Shown here piece after piece: positions 32,644 through 42,200 of a stretch of 50,581 nt of DNA (the stretch's first letter is position 1; each line of letters begins with the position of its first letter). This DNA is from an uncultured Porphyromonas sp. (GTDB taxonomy: Bacteria; Bacteroidota; Bacteroidia; Bacteroidales; Porphyromonadaceae), in assembly GCF_905372525.1 (NCBI RefSeq), contig NZ_CAJPPN010000014.1:1-50581 (forward strand), in the 5' to 3' direction. The notes below the pieces were generated by a model. That model ran no database searches and was not told the origin of the DNA. It saw only the letters and a program-made list of their open reading frames with translations. The position numbers and the translations under genes are program-made.

Positions 32644-35600
32644 TTAGTGAGTAGCCACAGCCTTGTGGGCGAGCTTACGAGCAAGCTTCTTCTCGATACG
32701 GCGACGCTCACGCACCATACGACGTGCCTCAAGGGCAGCGTAGAGTGTGGGGATGAGGATCAGGGTGATAAGCGTGGAGAAGGAGAGCCCCCATGCCACT
32801 GTGATCCCCATAGACTGCCACATCTCCGAGCCCTCACCGATACCCAGTGCCATAGGTACCATACCGAGTACGGTAGTCAGGGTCGTCATCAGTACGGGGC
32901 GTAGACGGGACTTACCCGAGGTAGTGACAGAGAGTGCCACACCCATACCTCGCTCACGACAGAGACGGATATAGTCGATGAGTACAATCCCGTTCTTGAC
33001 CACGATACCGATCAGCATGATCATACCGATGAAGCTCATCGTATCCAGAGGCACCTGCGTCACCAGTAGCCCGATGAACACACCCGTGAAGGCAAACGGC
33101 ACGGAGAACATAATGATGAATGGATCGACAAGACTCTCGAACTGAGCCGCCATCACGATGAAGACCATCATAATAATAAGGAGCATCAGAGTCGTCAGGT
33201 CTCCGAAGGTCTCCTGCTGATTCTCATAGGCACCTGTGATCTTGTAGGACAGCCCTGAGGAGAGGGGATGATCCTTCAGTACCCCTTGGATATCCGCCAC
33301 GAGGTCACTGAGCTGGTGCCCTGGACGAGGATTAACCGTGACTGTGACGACACGTGTACGGTCCTTACGCTCGATGGTCGGAGGGGTAAAAGCCTCCTCG
33401 ATACGTCCCAGTTCGGAGAGACGTACAGCCTTGCCCTGAGGGGTATAGACGACCATGTTCTGTATATCCTGTAGTGACTGACGGGTATCGGGTGCAAAGC
33501 TCACACGGATATCGTACTCATTCCCATCCTCACGGAAGCGGGAGGCTACTGATCCATTGACGGCATTACGCAGGTAGGAGGAGGCGGTAGCTAGGTTCAG
33601 CCCATTCTCTGCGAGCTTCTGCCTGTCAAAGGCAAAGCGTATCTCGGGCACATAGTCCTTACGACTAATGGTAATCCCGGAGGCTGTGGACTTCTTCTCC
33701 ATCTCCTGACGGAAGAGACGGGCATAGGTATCGGCCTCTGTGAAGTCCTGTCCATAGATCTCGAGGGATACACCATTACCACCCTGCTCTTGCCCTCCTC
33801 CAGTAGTGACCTTATAGGAGGATACGGAGGGATACTCAGCGATGATCCTACGCATGCGGTCGGCAGCCTCATCCTGTGTCTGTGTGCGCTCTGAGCGCTT
33901 GTACATACCCACATACATGGTAATGACATTGCTCCCATTATCCTGCACAGAAGCCCAAGCATCCCCATCCGAAGCCTGCCCTACACTCATAGAGATCGTC
34001 TCGATGGAGGGTATCTCCTTGCGCATGCGAGCCTCTACCTCTAGCCCTAGAGCCTTGGCCTCCTCGACACGTGTGCCCACGGGGAGCTCGATCGTGACAT
34101 CTAGGAAGCCGATATCCTGCTGGGGCATGTAAGAGGTCTTGATGAAGCTCAGCCCAAGGAGACTCATCACAAAGATCCCCATGGTGATCAGGATCGTGCT
34201 ACGGCGGTGGCGCACTGTCCAGCCTAGTGTACGAGCATAGACCTGATCTAGGCGACCTAGGAAGCGCTCGATAGGTGCGAAGAAACGCTCCATCAGCTTA
34301 CTGCGATTGGCGTCTCGCTTAAGCAGCTGTGAGCAGAGCATCGGAGTAAGCGATAGGGCTGCTGTCGTGGAGACGATCATCACGATACTGATACTCCAGC
34401 CTAGCTGTCGGAACATAATCCCCGCCTCACCAGGCATCATCGTCAGCGGTAGGAAGACGGCGAGCATCGTCAGCGTGGAGGCGATGACTGAGATCCCGAC
34501 CTCATTGGTAGCATGTACGGCGGCCTGCTTGGGATAGCTCCCTCGCTCGATGTGGGTCGTGATGTTCTCGAGTACTACGATCGCATCATCCACGACCATA
34601 CCGATGGCGATGGAGAGAGAGCTGAGGGATATAATGTTCAGTGTATTGCCCGACACCAGTAGGTAGATGAACGAGGCAACAAGGGAGATCGGGATCGTCA
34701 GCACAATGATGAACGTCGCCCTCCAGCGTCCTAGGAAGACGAAGACGACAAGCATCACGATGATGAAGGTGATGAAGATCGTATCCTTGAGGTTATTCAC
34801 CGTACTGACGATGAAGTCGGAGGTATCGATGAGGTACCCCACCTTGACGTCCGACGGGAGGGAGGACTGGATCTGGGGAAGTAGGCGACGGATCTCCTTG
34901 GCGATCTGTACGGAGTTAGACCCGTCCTGCTTATTGACGATGATGATAGCCCCGCTCTTACCATTGACGTAGTTCTCCTGCTGACGCTCAGCGACAGTAT
35001 CCTTGACCTGAGCTATATCACGCAGATAGATATCCTTGCCACCGAAGCTCGCTACTACGATATTCTCTAGTTGCTTAGGGTCGGTGAACTCCCCCTGTAT
35101 ACGTATAGAGCTCGTACGGGAGCCGATGTCGATCTGGCCAGCAGGGATATTGGTATTCTCGGCAGCGATGAGCTGAGAGATCAGCCCGAGGGTCAGGTGA
35201 TAAGCCTCTAGTCTAGCAGGGTCGCAGTAGACCTGTATGACACGCTTCTGTGCCCCAGCGATATTGATTGCCCCGACACCATCGACGCGCGCTAGAGGGT
35301 TGCTGACCTTATCCTCGAGGATCTTGTAGAGCCCCTTACTACTCTCCTCGGACTCGACAGAGAGGATAGCGACTGGGATAGAGCTGTTGTCGAACTTGAA
35401 GATGACGGGCTTCTTCGCCCCATCAGGTAGGTTGTCCGATATAGCATCGAGCTTGTCACGGATGTCATTCGTCGCCTCATCGATAGGTGTACCCGCACGG
35501 AACTCCATGGTGATGACCGAGACATTCTCACGGCTCTTGGAGGTGATGTGCTTGAGCTTATCGATCCCATTGAGCGTGTTCTCTAGGGTCTTCGAGAGGT

Positions 35601-35784
35601 TCGTCTCGATGTCCTCGGCACTCGCCCCGGGATACGAGGTGATGATCATGACCTTCGTCGCATCTGTCTTAGGCATCAGCTCGATGGCTAGCCGTGATAG
35701 GGCGAAGAGCCCCAGCACAGTGATCGCCACGTAGATGAGTGCCGTAGTGATCGGCTTACGGACGGATGTTTCGTAGATACTCAT
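32644..35784 (-). CDS. RND-family efflux pump, inner-membrane permease
   Basis: The 1046-residue protein is a complete AcrB-like pump: N-terminal helix with TTALIYVAITVLGLFALSRL, porter domain SYPGASAEDIETNLSKTLEN, and the proton-relay helix SIAIGMVVDDAIVVLENITT with two adjacent Asp. The C-terminal half has MSFIGMIMLIGIVVKNGIVL and RLRPVLMTTLTTVLGMVPMA. It expels drugs, detergents or bile-like compounds using the proton gradient. It is the third gene of the operon, 9 bases after the adaptor gene. Confidence 0.95.
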   Translation of the reverse strand: MSIYETSVRKPITTALIYVAITVLGLFALSRLAIELMPKTDATKVMIITSYPGASAEDIETNLSKTLENTLNGIDKLKHITSKSRENVSVITMEFRAGTPIDEATNDIRDKLDAISDNLPDGAKKPVIFKFDNSSIPVAILSVESEESSKGLYKILEDKVSNPLARVDGVGAINIAGAQKRVIQVYCDPARLEAYHLTLGLISQLIAAENTNIPAGQIDIGSRTSSIRIQGEFTDPKQLENIVVASFGGKDIYLRDIAQVKDTVAERQQENYVNGKSGAIIIVNKQDGSNSVQIAKEIRRLLPQIQSSLPSDVKVGYLIDTSDFIVSTVNNLKDTIFITFIIVMLVVFVFLGRWRATFIIVLTIPISLVASFIYLLVSGNTLNIISLSSLSIAIGMVVDDAIVVLENITTHIERGSYPKQAAVHATNEVGISVIASTLTMLAVFLPLTMMPGEAGIMFRQLGWSISIVMIVSTTAALSLTPMLCSQLLKRDANRSKLMERFFAPIERFLGRLDQVYARTLGWTVRHRRSTILITMGIFVMSLLGLSFIKTSYMPQQDIGFLDVTIELPVGTRVEEAKALGLEVEARMRKEIPSIETISMSVGQASDGDAWASVQDNGSNVITMYVGMYKRSERTQTQDEAADRMRRIIAEYPSVSSYKVTTGGGQEQGGNGVSLEIYGQDFTEADTYARLFRQEMEKKSTASGITISRKDYVPEIRFAFDRQKLAENGLNLATASSYLRNAVNGSVASRFREDGNEYDIRVSFAPDTRQSLQDIQNMVVYTPQGKAVRLSELGRIEEAFTPPTIERKDRTRVVTVTVNPRPGHQLSDLVADIQGVLKDHPLSSGLSYKITGAYENQQETFGDLTTLMLLIIMMVFIVMAAQFESLVDPFIIMFSVPFAFTGVFIGLLVTQVPLDTMSFIGMIMLIGIVVKNGIVLIDYIRLCRERGMGVALSVTTSGKSRLRPVLMTTLTTVLGMVPMALGIGEGSEMWQSMGITVAWGLSFSTLITLILIPTLYAALEARRMVRERRRIEKKLARKLAHKAVATH

Positions 35785-35793
35785 GGGGTGGGA

Positions 35794-36837
35794 TTACTTT
35801 GTCGTCTTCTGTGGCTGTACGGCCTGACCATTCTTCAGGGTGCTGGGAGCAGAGATGATCACCTGGTCTCCTGCCTGTAGTCCCTTGAGGACCTCATAGT
35901 GGTCGCCCTGCTGGTCGCCCAGCTCTACGACCTGATAGACAGCCTTGCCATCACGATAGACATAGACATAGCGCTCGCCACTACCGACCTGGCGTACGAC
36001 GGCCTTATCGGGCACAGAGAGGACGTCCCTGGAGCCGAAGTCGATGTGTACACGAGCATACATACCTGGGCGAAGCGAAGCATCTCTATTAGGCACCTCG
36101 ATCTCTGTAGCTATGGTATGTGTCGTTGGGTCTAGGGTAGGATAGACGTTGGAGATCGTGCCCGAGAATTCCTTTCCCTCCAGGGCATCGACACGTAGGG
36201 TCACGGGTATGCGCTCCTTCAGTAGGGAGTAGTACTTCTCGGAGACGTTCACCATAGCCTTTACGGGGGCGATCTGCTGGATGACGACGACGGGGAGCTG
36301 GGGGGAGGTCATATCTCCGTTGTCGTAGTTCTTGGCGGTGACGACACCACTGATCGGGCTACGTAGGGTGGTATTCTCTGCTACATTATTATAGGCCAGA
36401 CGAGCCTGCTCAAGAGCACTCTTGGCATTGTCCCACTGAGCCTTGGAGACGCCACCGACCTTGTAGAGCTCGTCCATACGGTCGAAGTTGGTCTTAGCAT
36501 CCGTGAGCTGGATCTGCGCTTGGCTGGCCTGCGTGGCCTCCATACGAGCGATCACCTGCCCCTGCCCGACGCGGTCGCCGACCTTGACGAGGAGCTGCTT
36601 GAGCCGACCGCCCGACTGGGCCGTGATGTTGTTCGTCACCTTGGCCTCTAACTGGGCGGTGAACTCCTGCATGAGTCTCAGGGGCTGTACCTGCACCACG
36701 GCGAGCTCTACGGTGCGGGTACTATCTTGTACTGCCTCCCCACTCTCGGCACTTGCGCCCCCAGAGGAGCAGCTGGCAGCTGATAGGAGCGCCAGCGTGG
36801 AGAGCGAGAGCAGGAGATATTTCTTATTCTTTGTCAT
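35794..36837 (-). CDS. Periplasmic adaptor (membrane fusion) lipoprotein of the RND pump
   Basis: The 347-residue protein starts with a lipoprotein signal peptide (KKYLLLSLSTLALLSAASCS, lipidated Cys near residue 23). The lipoyl/biotinyl half-motifs follow (LEAKVTNNITAQSGGRLKQL, LRSPISGVVTAKNYDNGDM) around a helical hairpin. Then come a beta-barrel (PVTLRVDALEGKEFSGTISN) and a membrane-proximal domain. It links the pump to the TolC-like channel and is placed between their genes. Confidence 0.93.
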   Translation of the reverse strand: MTKNKKYLLLSLSTLALLSAASCSSGGASAESGEAVQDSTRTVELAVVQVQPLRLMQEFTAQLEAKVTNNITAQSGGRLKQLLVKVGDRVGQGQVIARMEATQASQAQIQLTDAKTNFDRMDELYKVGGVSKAQWDNAKSALEQARLAYNNVAENTTLRSPISGVVTAKNYDNGDMTSPQLPVVVIQQIAPVKAMVNVSEKYYSLLKERIPVTLRVDALEGKEFSGTISNVYPTLDPTTHTIATEIEVPNRDASLRPGMYARVHIDFGSRDVLSVPDKAVVRQVGSGERYVYVYRDGKAVYQVVELGDQQGDHYEVLKGLQAGDQVIISAPSTLKNGQAVQPQKTTK

Positions 36838-36870
36838 CTCTATAGGGTTTATTCTACGTTGTATGCGGGA

Positions 36871-38292
36871 TTACTTGGTACTATGGGATATGCCCTGTAG
36901 CTCATCGAGGGTATAGAGGGCGACCATGTAGTTGTAGATCGCTTGGCTATAATTAAGGCGAGCCTGCAGGAGAGCCATATCGGCATCGTTGAGCTCGAGG
37001 ATCGTCCCCTCACCCGTCTTGTAGCGGACCTGAGCGATCTGGTAGCCCTTCTCTGCACTGGCGACGGCTTCGCGGGCAGCGACGAACTGCTCGATGGCAT
37101 TGGTCTGTGCACTGAGGCTATTCATAGCGCTGAGGTGTAGCTGACGCTCGGCATCTACACGCTGCAGCTGGAGCTGCTGTAGCTGGGTACGGGTAGCATG
37201 GACATCGTTCTGTCGGGAGAAGCCATTGAAGAGGGGGACACTCAGCGAGAGGGCGATCGTGGAGAAGGGCGACCAACGCTTGGAGTTGTCCAGCTTGAGC
37301 TTGTCCGCAGAGAAGTTGTACATATAGTTGAAGCTCAGCGAGAGGGTGGGCATGAAGGCCATCTTCTTGACGCGTAGAGCGGCGTCGAGCTGCTTACCCT
37401 GTAGGTCTAGGGTACGGAGCTGGCTATTCTCCGCTAGCGATACGGAGCCCATACGCTCGGGCAGGGCACTAGCGACACGTCCCTGGTAGTCACCGAGGCT
37501 CTCGGTGATCTCGATGGGGACGGTGGGCTCTAGGGCAAGGAGCACCTTGAGCTTAGCCTCGGAGAGGCGGATGGCCTCACGTGCCTGTACGAGGTTCGGT
37601 AGGATATTCTTCACCTGAGCATCCATGCGGATCTTGTCGTACTCCGCTACGACACCCTGCTGCCACTTGGCTACGATCTGGTCGTAGTTCGTCTTAGCGT
37701 TGTTGTAGTTACTCTGTAGGACACGCTCTGACTCCCTAGCCAGCAGTATGCCCATATAGGCCTTGCGCACCTCAGCCTCGAGGGCGATCTTGGAGCTACG
37801 AGCCTTCTCCTCGGCGAGAGCTACAGCCTGCTTGTCTAGCTCGAGACTCGCCCAGAGCTGTGGAGCGATGATGGGCATCCCTGCCACGATCCCGCCCTGT
37901 AGAGCATGCTTCTCTCCCATCTCAATCCCATCTGCAGGGAACATCCCCGCCATGGGCGAAGAGGGGTCATCCCCTCCGAAGTAGACCCTTTGCTTCTTGA
38001 GCATATAGGTGTACGAGCCAGAGAGATTGACATTGGGGTATAGCCCTCCGATGGTCTTCTTCTGCTCGTACCGTGCTTGGTCCACTGCGAGCCCCGAGGT
38101 CTTCACCTGAGCACTCTGCTCGAGGGCGAGCCGTACGGCCTCGTCGATCGAGAGGCGCAGCGGCTTCACCTCCTCGCCACTAGGCTGAGACGCCGAGGTA
38201 GGTGTTTGCCCCAGAGCAGACCGAGGAGAGAGGAGGAGGCTGAGCAGGAGCATTCCTCCGAGGAGACAATTAGTCCTATTCTTCTTTTCCAT
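36871..38292 (-). CDS. TolC-like outer-membrane efflux channel
   Basis: The 473-residue protein has a signal peptide (LLGGMLLLSLLLSPRSALGQ, cleavage near residue 29). Two repeats of the OEP family follow, with LSIDEAVRLALEQSAQVKTS at the first and long coiled helices ending NDADMALLQARLNYSQAIYN. It forms the outer-membrane duct of the efflux complex. First gene of the operon (33 bases before the adaptor). A -7 box lies at 38448-38455. Confidence 0.93.
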   Translation of the reverse strand: MEKKNRTNCLLGGMLLLSLLLSPRSALGQTPTSASQPSGEEVKPLRLSIDEAVRLALEQSAQVKTSGLAVDQARYEQKKTIGGLYPNVNLSGSYTYMLKKQRVYFGGDDPSSPMAGMFPADGIEMGEKHALQGGIVAGMPIIAPQLWASLELDKQAVALAEEKARSSKIALEAEVRKAYMGILLARESERVLQSNYNNAKTNYDQIVAKWQQGVVAEYDKIRMDAQVKNILPNLVQAREAIRLSEAKLKVLLALEPTVPIEITESLGDYQGRVASALPERMGSVSLAENSQLRTLDLQGKQLDAALRVKKMAFMPTLSLSFNYMYNFSADKLKLDNSKRWSPFSTIALSLSVPLFNGFSRQNDVHATRTQLQQLQLQRVDAERQLHLSAMNSLSAQTNAIEQFVAAREAVASAEKGYQIAQVRYKTGEGTILELNDADMALLQARLNYSQAIYNYMVALYTLDELQGISHSTK

Positions 38293-38447
38293 TCTATGTT
38301 ACGTAATGTGCTCTAATATTTCTAGCGATCAGGCACCACACTATCCTCCTTACTAAGAAGAGAGCCACCCTGTATAACCTCGTTTGAGAGAGAGCTATAG
38401 AGGGGGAAAGAGCGAGCATGACCCAATTAGTGTACTGACCGCGACTG

Positions 38448-38455
38448 CAAAGATA
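38448..38455 (-). promoter_or_regulatory. -7 element upstream of the efflux operon
   Basis: The complement is TATCTTTG, an exact match, about 155 bases before the TolC-like start; the long leader could hold control sites. The matching -33 element is not clear. I see no supported gene in the rest of 38293-38840. Confidence 0.5.
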
Positions 38456-38840
38456 CGTCAATAACCATCAGAGAATACTTCAGAAACACCTCATAAATGT
38501 TCGATTTCGGAACAAACGCCGTGCGAAATACGAACACCTTGTCTTACTCCCCTAGGCTCCTTCTATGGGGTGATGGAGGTCTTCCTACCCTTGCGTCCAC
38601 GAGAGGATCGGATGAGAGTCGTATCCCCCACTCCTAGCGATATGTCCTGATGTGGGTGGTACTGTGCACGCAGATAGCCCTCGGCATCTACATTGCCACA
38701 GCTCCGTAGAGCCATACACCGAGCCCTCCTTAGATCTCCGTCACTAGTCCCCGACGAGGAGGGATATACACCTTCATCTCCCCCCCACCCGTCCGTCCTC
38801 AGCCCTAGATGATCGAGAGGAGCGGAAGGTGATCGGGCGA

Positions 38841-38924
38841 TAGCCCCCCTCCCATATACATACATATTGCCCGAGCTGTCAGAGGACAACTCGGGCAATA
38901 TGTATGTATATGGGAGGGGGGCTA
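38841..38924. repeat. Perfect 35-bp inverted repeat overlapping the cyclophilin stop
   Basis: Bases 38841-38875 are the exact reverse complement of 38890-38924, with only 14 bases between, and the loop itself can pair (TGTC with GACA). The arm contains TATACATACATATTGCCCGAG in two parts and a run of six C. The right arm includes the stop codon of the minus-strand gene at 38922. A terminator role is likely, yet no U-tract follows and the length is far above a usual terminator stem. Confidence 0.9.
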
Positions 38925-39593
38925 CTTCTTCTTAGGTGTATAGCGTCTCATGGACTTGATGATGATATTCTTCAGCGGGCGATCGTTGTCATCGGTATCT
39001 ACCCGCTGGATCTTATCGATCGTCCCCCAGCCGTCGAGGAGCCTGCCGAAGACGGTATAGGTGCCATCGAGGTGTGGAGCTCCGCCCTCGAACATATACT
39101 GCTTCTTCTGCTCATCGGTGTACTGCCAGCTACGTCCCTGAGCCTTCTCCTTGAGGTCATACTCGGTGAAGTACTTGCCCGTGACGATGTAGAACTGACA
39201 GCTGGAGGAGCGCATCTCGGGATTGACATCATCGGGCTGGCGTGCAGCAGCCACTGCCCCACGTACATGGACATAGAGCTCGGGGTGAAACTCCCCCGGT
39301 AGAGTGGTCTCGGTAGAGTCCTCGGGGAGCTCGAGCTTGCGATCAAGGCCTCGGGTCTTGAGGTGCCCCGTCTGTACCATGAAGTCCTTGATGACCCGAT
39401 GGAACTGTACCCCCACATAGGCGCCCTCATCGACGAGACGCAGGAAGTTGTCCCGATGGATCGGGGTCTCGTTATAGAGCTCTATGATGAAGGGGCCTTT
39501 GCTCGTCTCGACAAGGACCTGAGGACGCTCTTGCCCACATAGCTTCGGCAGTGGGAGGACAAGCAGAGCGAGTAGGAAGAGTATACGCTTCAT
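38922..39593 (-). CDS. Peptidyl-prolyl isomerase, cyclophilin type, secreted
   Basis: The 223-residue protein has a signal peptide (MKRILFLLALLVLPLPKLCG). The cyclophilin core is visible in VETSKGPFIIELYNETPIHR, GVQFHRVIKDFMVQTGHLKT, RSSSCQFYIVTGKYF and HLDGTYTVFGRLLDGWGTID. It helps proteins fold in the periplasm by turning proline bonds. A basic C-terminal tail (RRYTPKKK) follows. Its stop codon lies inside the 35-bp inverted repeat. Confidence 0.92.
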   Translation of the reverse strand: MKRILFLLALLVLPLPKLCGQERPQVLVETSKGPFIIELYNETPIHRDNFLRLVDEGAYVGVQFHRVIKDFMVQTGHLKTRGLDRKLELPEDSTETTLPGEFHPELYVHVRGAVAAARQPDDVNPEMRSSSCQFYIVTGKYFTEYDLKEKAQGRSWQYTDEQKKQYMFEGGAPHLDGTYTVFGRLLDGWGTIDKIQRVDTDDNDRPLKNIIIKSMRRYTPKKK

Positions 39594-39618
39594 AATCTCT
39601 CGGGATAGATAGGTGGGA

Positions 39619-40488
39619 CTAGAGGAGGATAGGAGTGGTGTCGTTGGTAGCGTCTGCCGTCGTGATGAAGGCGCGGGGGTCTAGCTCTAGGACGAGCTTC
39701 TTCAGGGGCTGGAGGTTCTTGCGCTGTATGATGATGAAGAGCACCTCACGCTCAGCCCCGGTGTACATCCCCCGACCATGCAGGAACGTCCCCCTGACTC
39801 CCATACGTCCCACGAGCACATCACGTAGCTCCTCGGCCTTGTCCGAGATGATGAAGATAGACTTGTGGGGGTTCTGAGGCTGGAGCGCCTCCACGACCTT
39901 GCTATAGATGAAGATAGCGATCCAGGAATAGAGGGGCACACGCCAGTCCTCGAAGACCCAGAGGCCCAGGAGGACGACGATGGAGTCAATGAGCATGATG
40001 AGCGTACTGACCTTGGTATTGAAGGTACGAGAGAGCACCCGAGCCAGGGTATCCGTCCCCGCACAAGTACTCTGCGCTCGGAAGATCATCCAGACACTCA
40101 CCCCTAGGATCGCTCCCCCATAGAAGCTGCAGAGGATCGCATCCTCGACCAGTGGCTTCCCAGCGAACCAGTCGTCGATGAGGTCTGAGAAGAGGGCCAC
40201 GAGGATGAAGGTCACCACCGTCTTGATAGCCGACATCCGCCCCAGCCCGTGCATAGCGAGCAGGAAGAGGGGGATATTGAAGAAGAGTGCGATCGTCCCC
40301 AGCCCAGTCTCCACGTGCAAGAGCTGGCGTAGGAGCTCTCGGATAACGAGTGCCAAGCCATATACTCCCCCAGGACTGATATGTGCAGGGGCGAGGAAGA
40401 GGCTATAGCCCGTGGCTAGGAGGAACGAGCCGAGGAGGATAAGAGCGGCATCGATGAAGAGCTGCCGATCAAGCTTGATGGACTCCAT
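39619..40488 (-). CDS. YitT-family membrane protein
   Basis: From 40488 (MESIKLDRQLFIDAALILLG) the protein has 289 residues; an in-frame ATG at 40566 would add a non-typical leader. Several membrane helices (ALILLGSFLLATGYSLFLAP, LGTIALFFNIPLFLLAMHGL, TLIMLIDSIVVLLGLWVFED) precede a cytoplasmic C-terminal DUF2179-like domain (KSIFIISDKAEELRDVLVG, GMYTGAEREVLFIII). The GLALVIRELL and STCAGTDTLARVLS segments are typical of the family. The transported substrate is unknown. Confidence 0.9.
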   Translation of the reverse strand: MESIKLDRQLFIDAALILLGSFLLATGYSLFLAPAHISPGGVYGLALVIRELLRQLLHVETGLGTIALFFNIPLFLLAMHGLGRMSAIKTVVTFILVALFSDLIDDWFAGKPLVEDAILCSFYGGAILGVSVWMIFRAQSTCAGTDTLARVLSRTFNTKVSTLIMLIDSIVVLLGLWVFEDWRVPLYSWIAIFIYSKVVEALQPQNPHKSIFIISDKAEELRDVLVGRMGVRGTFLHGRGMYTGAEREVLFIIIQRKNLQPLKKLVLELDPRAFITTADATNDTTPILL

Positions 40489-40710
40489 GTAGGTTTCTAT
40501 TGTTATGTAGTACGATATGATACGTGCCACAAAGATAAGGGCTATTGGGCAAAGGTCAGCGTACACGGGCGAAGAGGGTACCTTATACCCGGAGGATAGC
40601 TCGGCCTAATCCTCGGTATGCCTAGGCATTAGCCCCTAGGACTATGCCTGCGAAGGCTCTCTACGGGCAGTCAGCAAGAGCTCCACAGGGGACATACCTA
40701 GAGCGCTGCA

Positions 40711-40772
40711 GTGTACACGCTTGTACACTACAGTATACACGCGGGTATACAAGAGTGTACACACGTGTATAC
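40711..40772. repeat. GTGTACAC/GTATAC array upstream of the YitT gene
   Basis: The palindromic half-units GTGTACAC (40711-40718 and 40755-40762), TTGTACAC (40721-40728), GTATACAC (40733-40740), GTATAC (40745-40750) and GTGTATAC (40765-40772) follow each other. The array starts with GTGTACACGC like the one at 31920. It lies 223 bases upstream of the minus-strand start at 40488, against 221 bases at enolase. The rest of 40489-41131 holds only the promoter of the next plus-strand gene. Confidence 0.75.
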
Positions 40773-41069
40773 TCTCCCCTCCCAGATAGTGGGTGTAGGA
40801 TGGGTACACCTACCCCCTAGGACACAGATATTTCTGTCGGGATATATACTCCTCGGGAGCCTCGTACTTGACCGCTGGTGACCTTAGGGAAGTCCCTGCC
40901 CCAAGCACCGTCTCCACCCCCCTCCCCTACCCCGTCCAGCGAGCTCCCAGCCTAGAGCGAGCCCTCACGGGGGCGATACTCTGCCAGACTCCCCTACCAC
41001 AGAGGTACCACACGAGAGGGATATTCGATCAAACAGACAACGTTTCTTCCAAAAACAAAGAACTTTACG

Positions 41070-41077
41070 TATATTTG
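41070..41077 (+). promoter_or_regulatory. -7 element of the amidinotransferase-like gene
   Basis: TATATTTG matches TAnnTTTG exactly, 55 bases before the start codon. The -33 element is imperfect. Confidence 0.55.
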
Positions 41078-41131
41078 CGGTACACCACCCTCTTGACCGC
41101 CCAATGGGGGTGAGCAATACAGTAAGCAATT

Positions 41132-42067
41132 ATGGAAGCTATCATCCCACACGTCACCAACGAGACCGATCAGCTGCAGGTCGTGGTACTCGGACTGCCC
41201 CAGAGTCTCGGAGACGTACCTAAGCTCTCCGAGACCTATGATGCCAAGAGCTATGAGGCTGTCAGCCGGGGGATCTATCCCCGTGAGAGCGATGTCATCC
41301 GCGAGATGAATGTAGTCCTCTCCATCCTCCAGCGCTATGGGGTGGAGGTGCTACGCCCGACACCCTTGGAGAACTACAACCAGATCTTCGCCCGAGACGT
41401 AGGCTTCACGATCGATGACACCTTCTTTATCTCCAATCTCATCCCCGATCGAGCCCTAGAGACAGACGCCTTCGCCACCTCTATCCTACCCCGTATCGCC
41501 GAGGGACACATAGAGCACCTACCCGAGCAGGTACATACCGAGGGCGGGGACATCCTCCTCTACGATGATTTACTCTTCGTGGGCACCTATCTGGGGGATG
41601 ACTACCCCGACCTGAAGACCGCCCGCACGAACCGCTACGCCATCGACTTCCTACGGGAGCGGTTCCCCCGCAAGCGTGTCATCCCACTAGAGCTGAGGAA
41701 GCACGACCACGACCCGCACCGCTCCGTCCTGCACCTAGACTGTGCCTTCCAGCCAGTCTCCCGGGGACGGGCTCTGATCTACAAGGAGGGCTTCCTACAC
41801 AAGCAGGACATAGGCCTGCTGGAGGAGATCTTTGGGCACGACAACCTCTTCTCCGTGACCCCCGAGGAGGCGTACTATATGAATACGAATATCTTTTCCC
41901 TCGGGCCTGATGCCCTCATCAGCGACCAGCACTTCATCCGCCTCAACCAACACCTACGCTCGGCTTGGGGGATGACCGTCGAGGAGGCGCCCTATCAGGA
42001 GATCTCCAAGATGGGAGGACTACTGCGCTGCTCTACCATGCCTCTGGTACGTAGAGCGAAGGGGTAG
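41132..42067 (+). CDS. Amidinotransferase / arginine deiminase-fold enzyme
   Basis: The 311-residue protein has the guanidine-modifying enzyme pattern: IFARDVGFTIDD, HTEGGDILLYDD with the Glu-Gly-Gly-Asp substrate loop, VLHLDCAFQPV with the catalytic His, and GGLLRCSTMPLVR with the nucleophilic Cys near the C-terminus. Members hydrolyse or transfer amidino groups of arginine, dimethylarginine or agmatine. Which substrate applies cannot be read from the sequence. It is a single gene with its own promoter element and terminator. Confidence 0.8.
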   Translation: MEAIIPHVTNETDQLQVVVLGLPQSLGDVPKLSETYDAKSYEAVSRGIYPRESDVIREMNVVLSILQRYGVEVLRPTPLENYNQIFARDVGFTIDDTFFISNLIPDRALETDAFATSILPRIAEGHIEHLPEQVHTEGGDILLYDDLLFVGTYLGDDYPDLKTARTNRYAIDFLRERFPRKRVIPLELRKHDHDPHRSVLHLDCAFQPVSRGRALIYKEGFLHKQDIGLLEEIFGHDNLFSVTPEEAYYMNTNIFSLGPDALISDQHFIRLNQHLRSAWGMTVEEAPYQEISKMGGLLRCSTMPLVRRAKG

Positions 42068-42088
42068 AGCCCTACAGATGCTCCCTAC

Positions 42089-42143
42089 GACACCCTCACA
42101 GCACGGCCACCAGACACTCCTGGGGTCGTGCTGTGGGGGTGTC
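42089..42143 (+). terminator. Terminator of the amidinotransferase-like gene
   Basis: A 20-bp stem (42089-42108 with 42124-42143, two G-U pairs) begins 22 bases after the stop codon. Confidence 0.75.
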
Positions 42144-42168
42144 TGCCTATGTATCGGTAGCGTAGCTG

Positions 42169-42176
42169 TATCTTTG
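42169..42176 (+). promoter_or_regulatory. -7 element before queE
   Basis: TATCTTTG is an exact -7 match 25 bases before the queE ATG. No clear -33 element; the upstream terminator ends at 42143. Confidence 0.55.
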
Positions 42177-42200
42177 CAGGTGTAAACGAAGAGAAAAAGG

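Noticed and set aside
38563..38898. Minus-strand frame of 111 codons between the TolC-like and cyclophilin genes
   Set aside because: It starts inside the 35-bp inverted repeat, has low-complexity Ser/Gly/Arg content and no recognisable fold.
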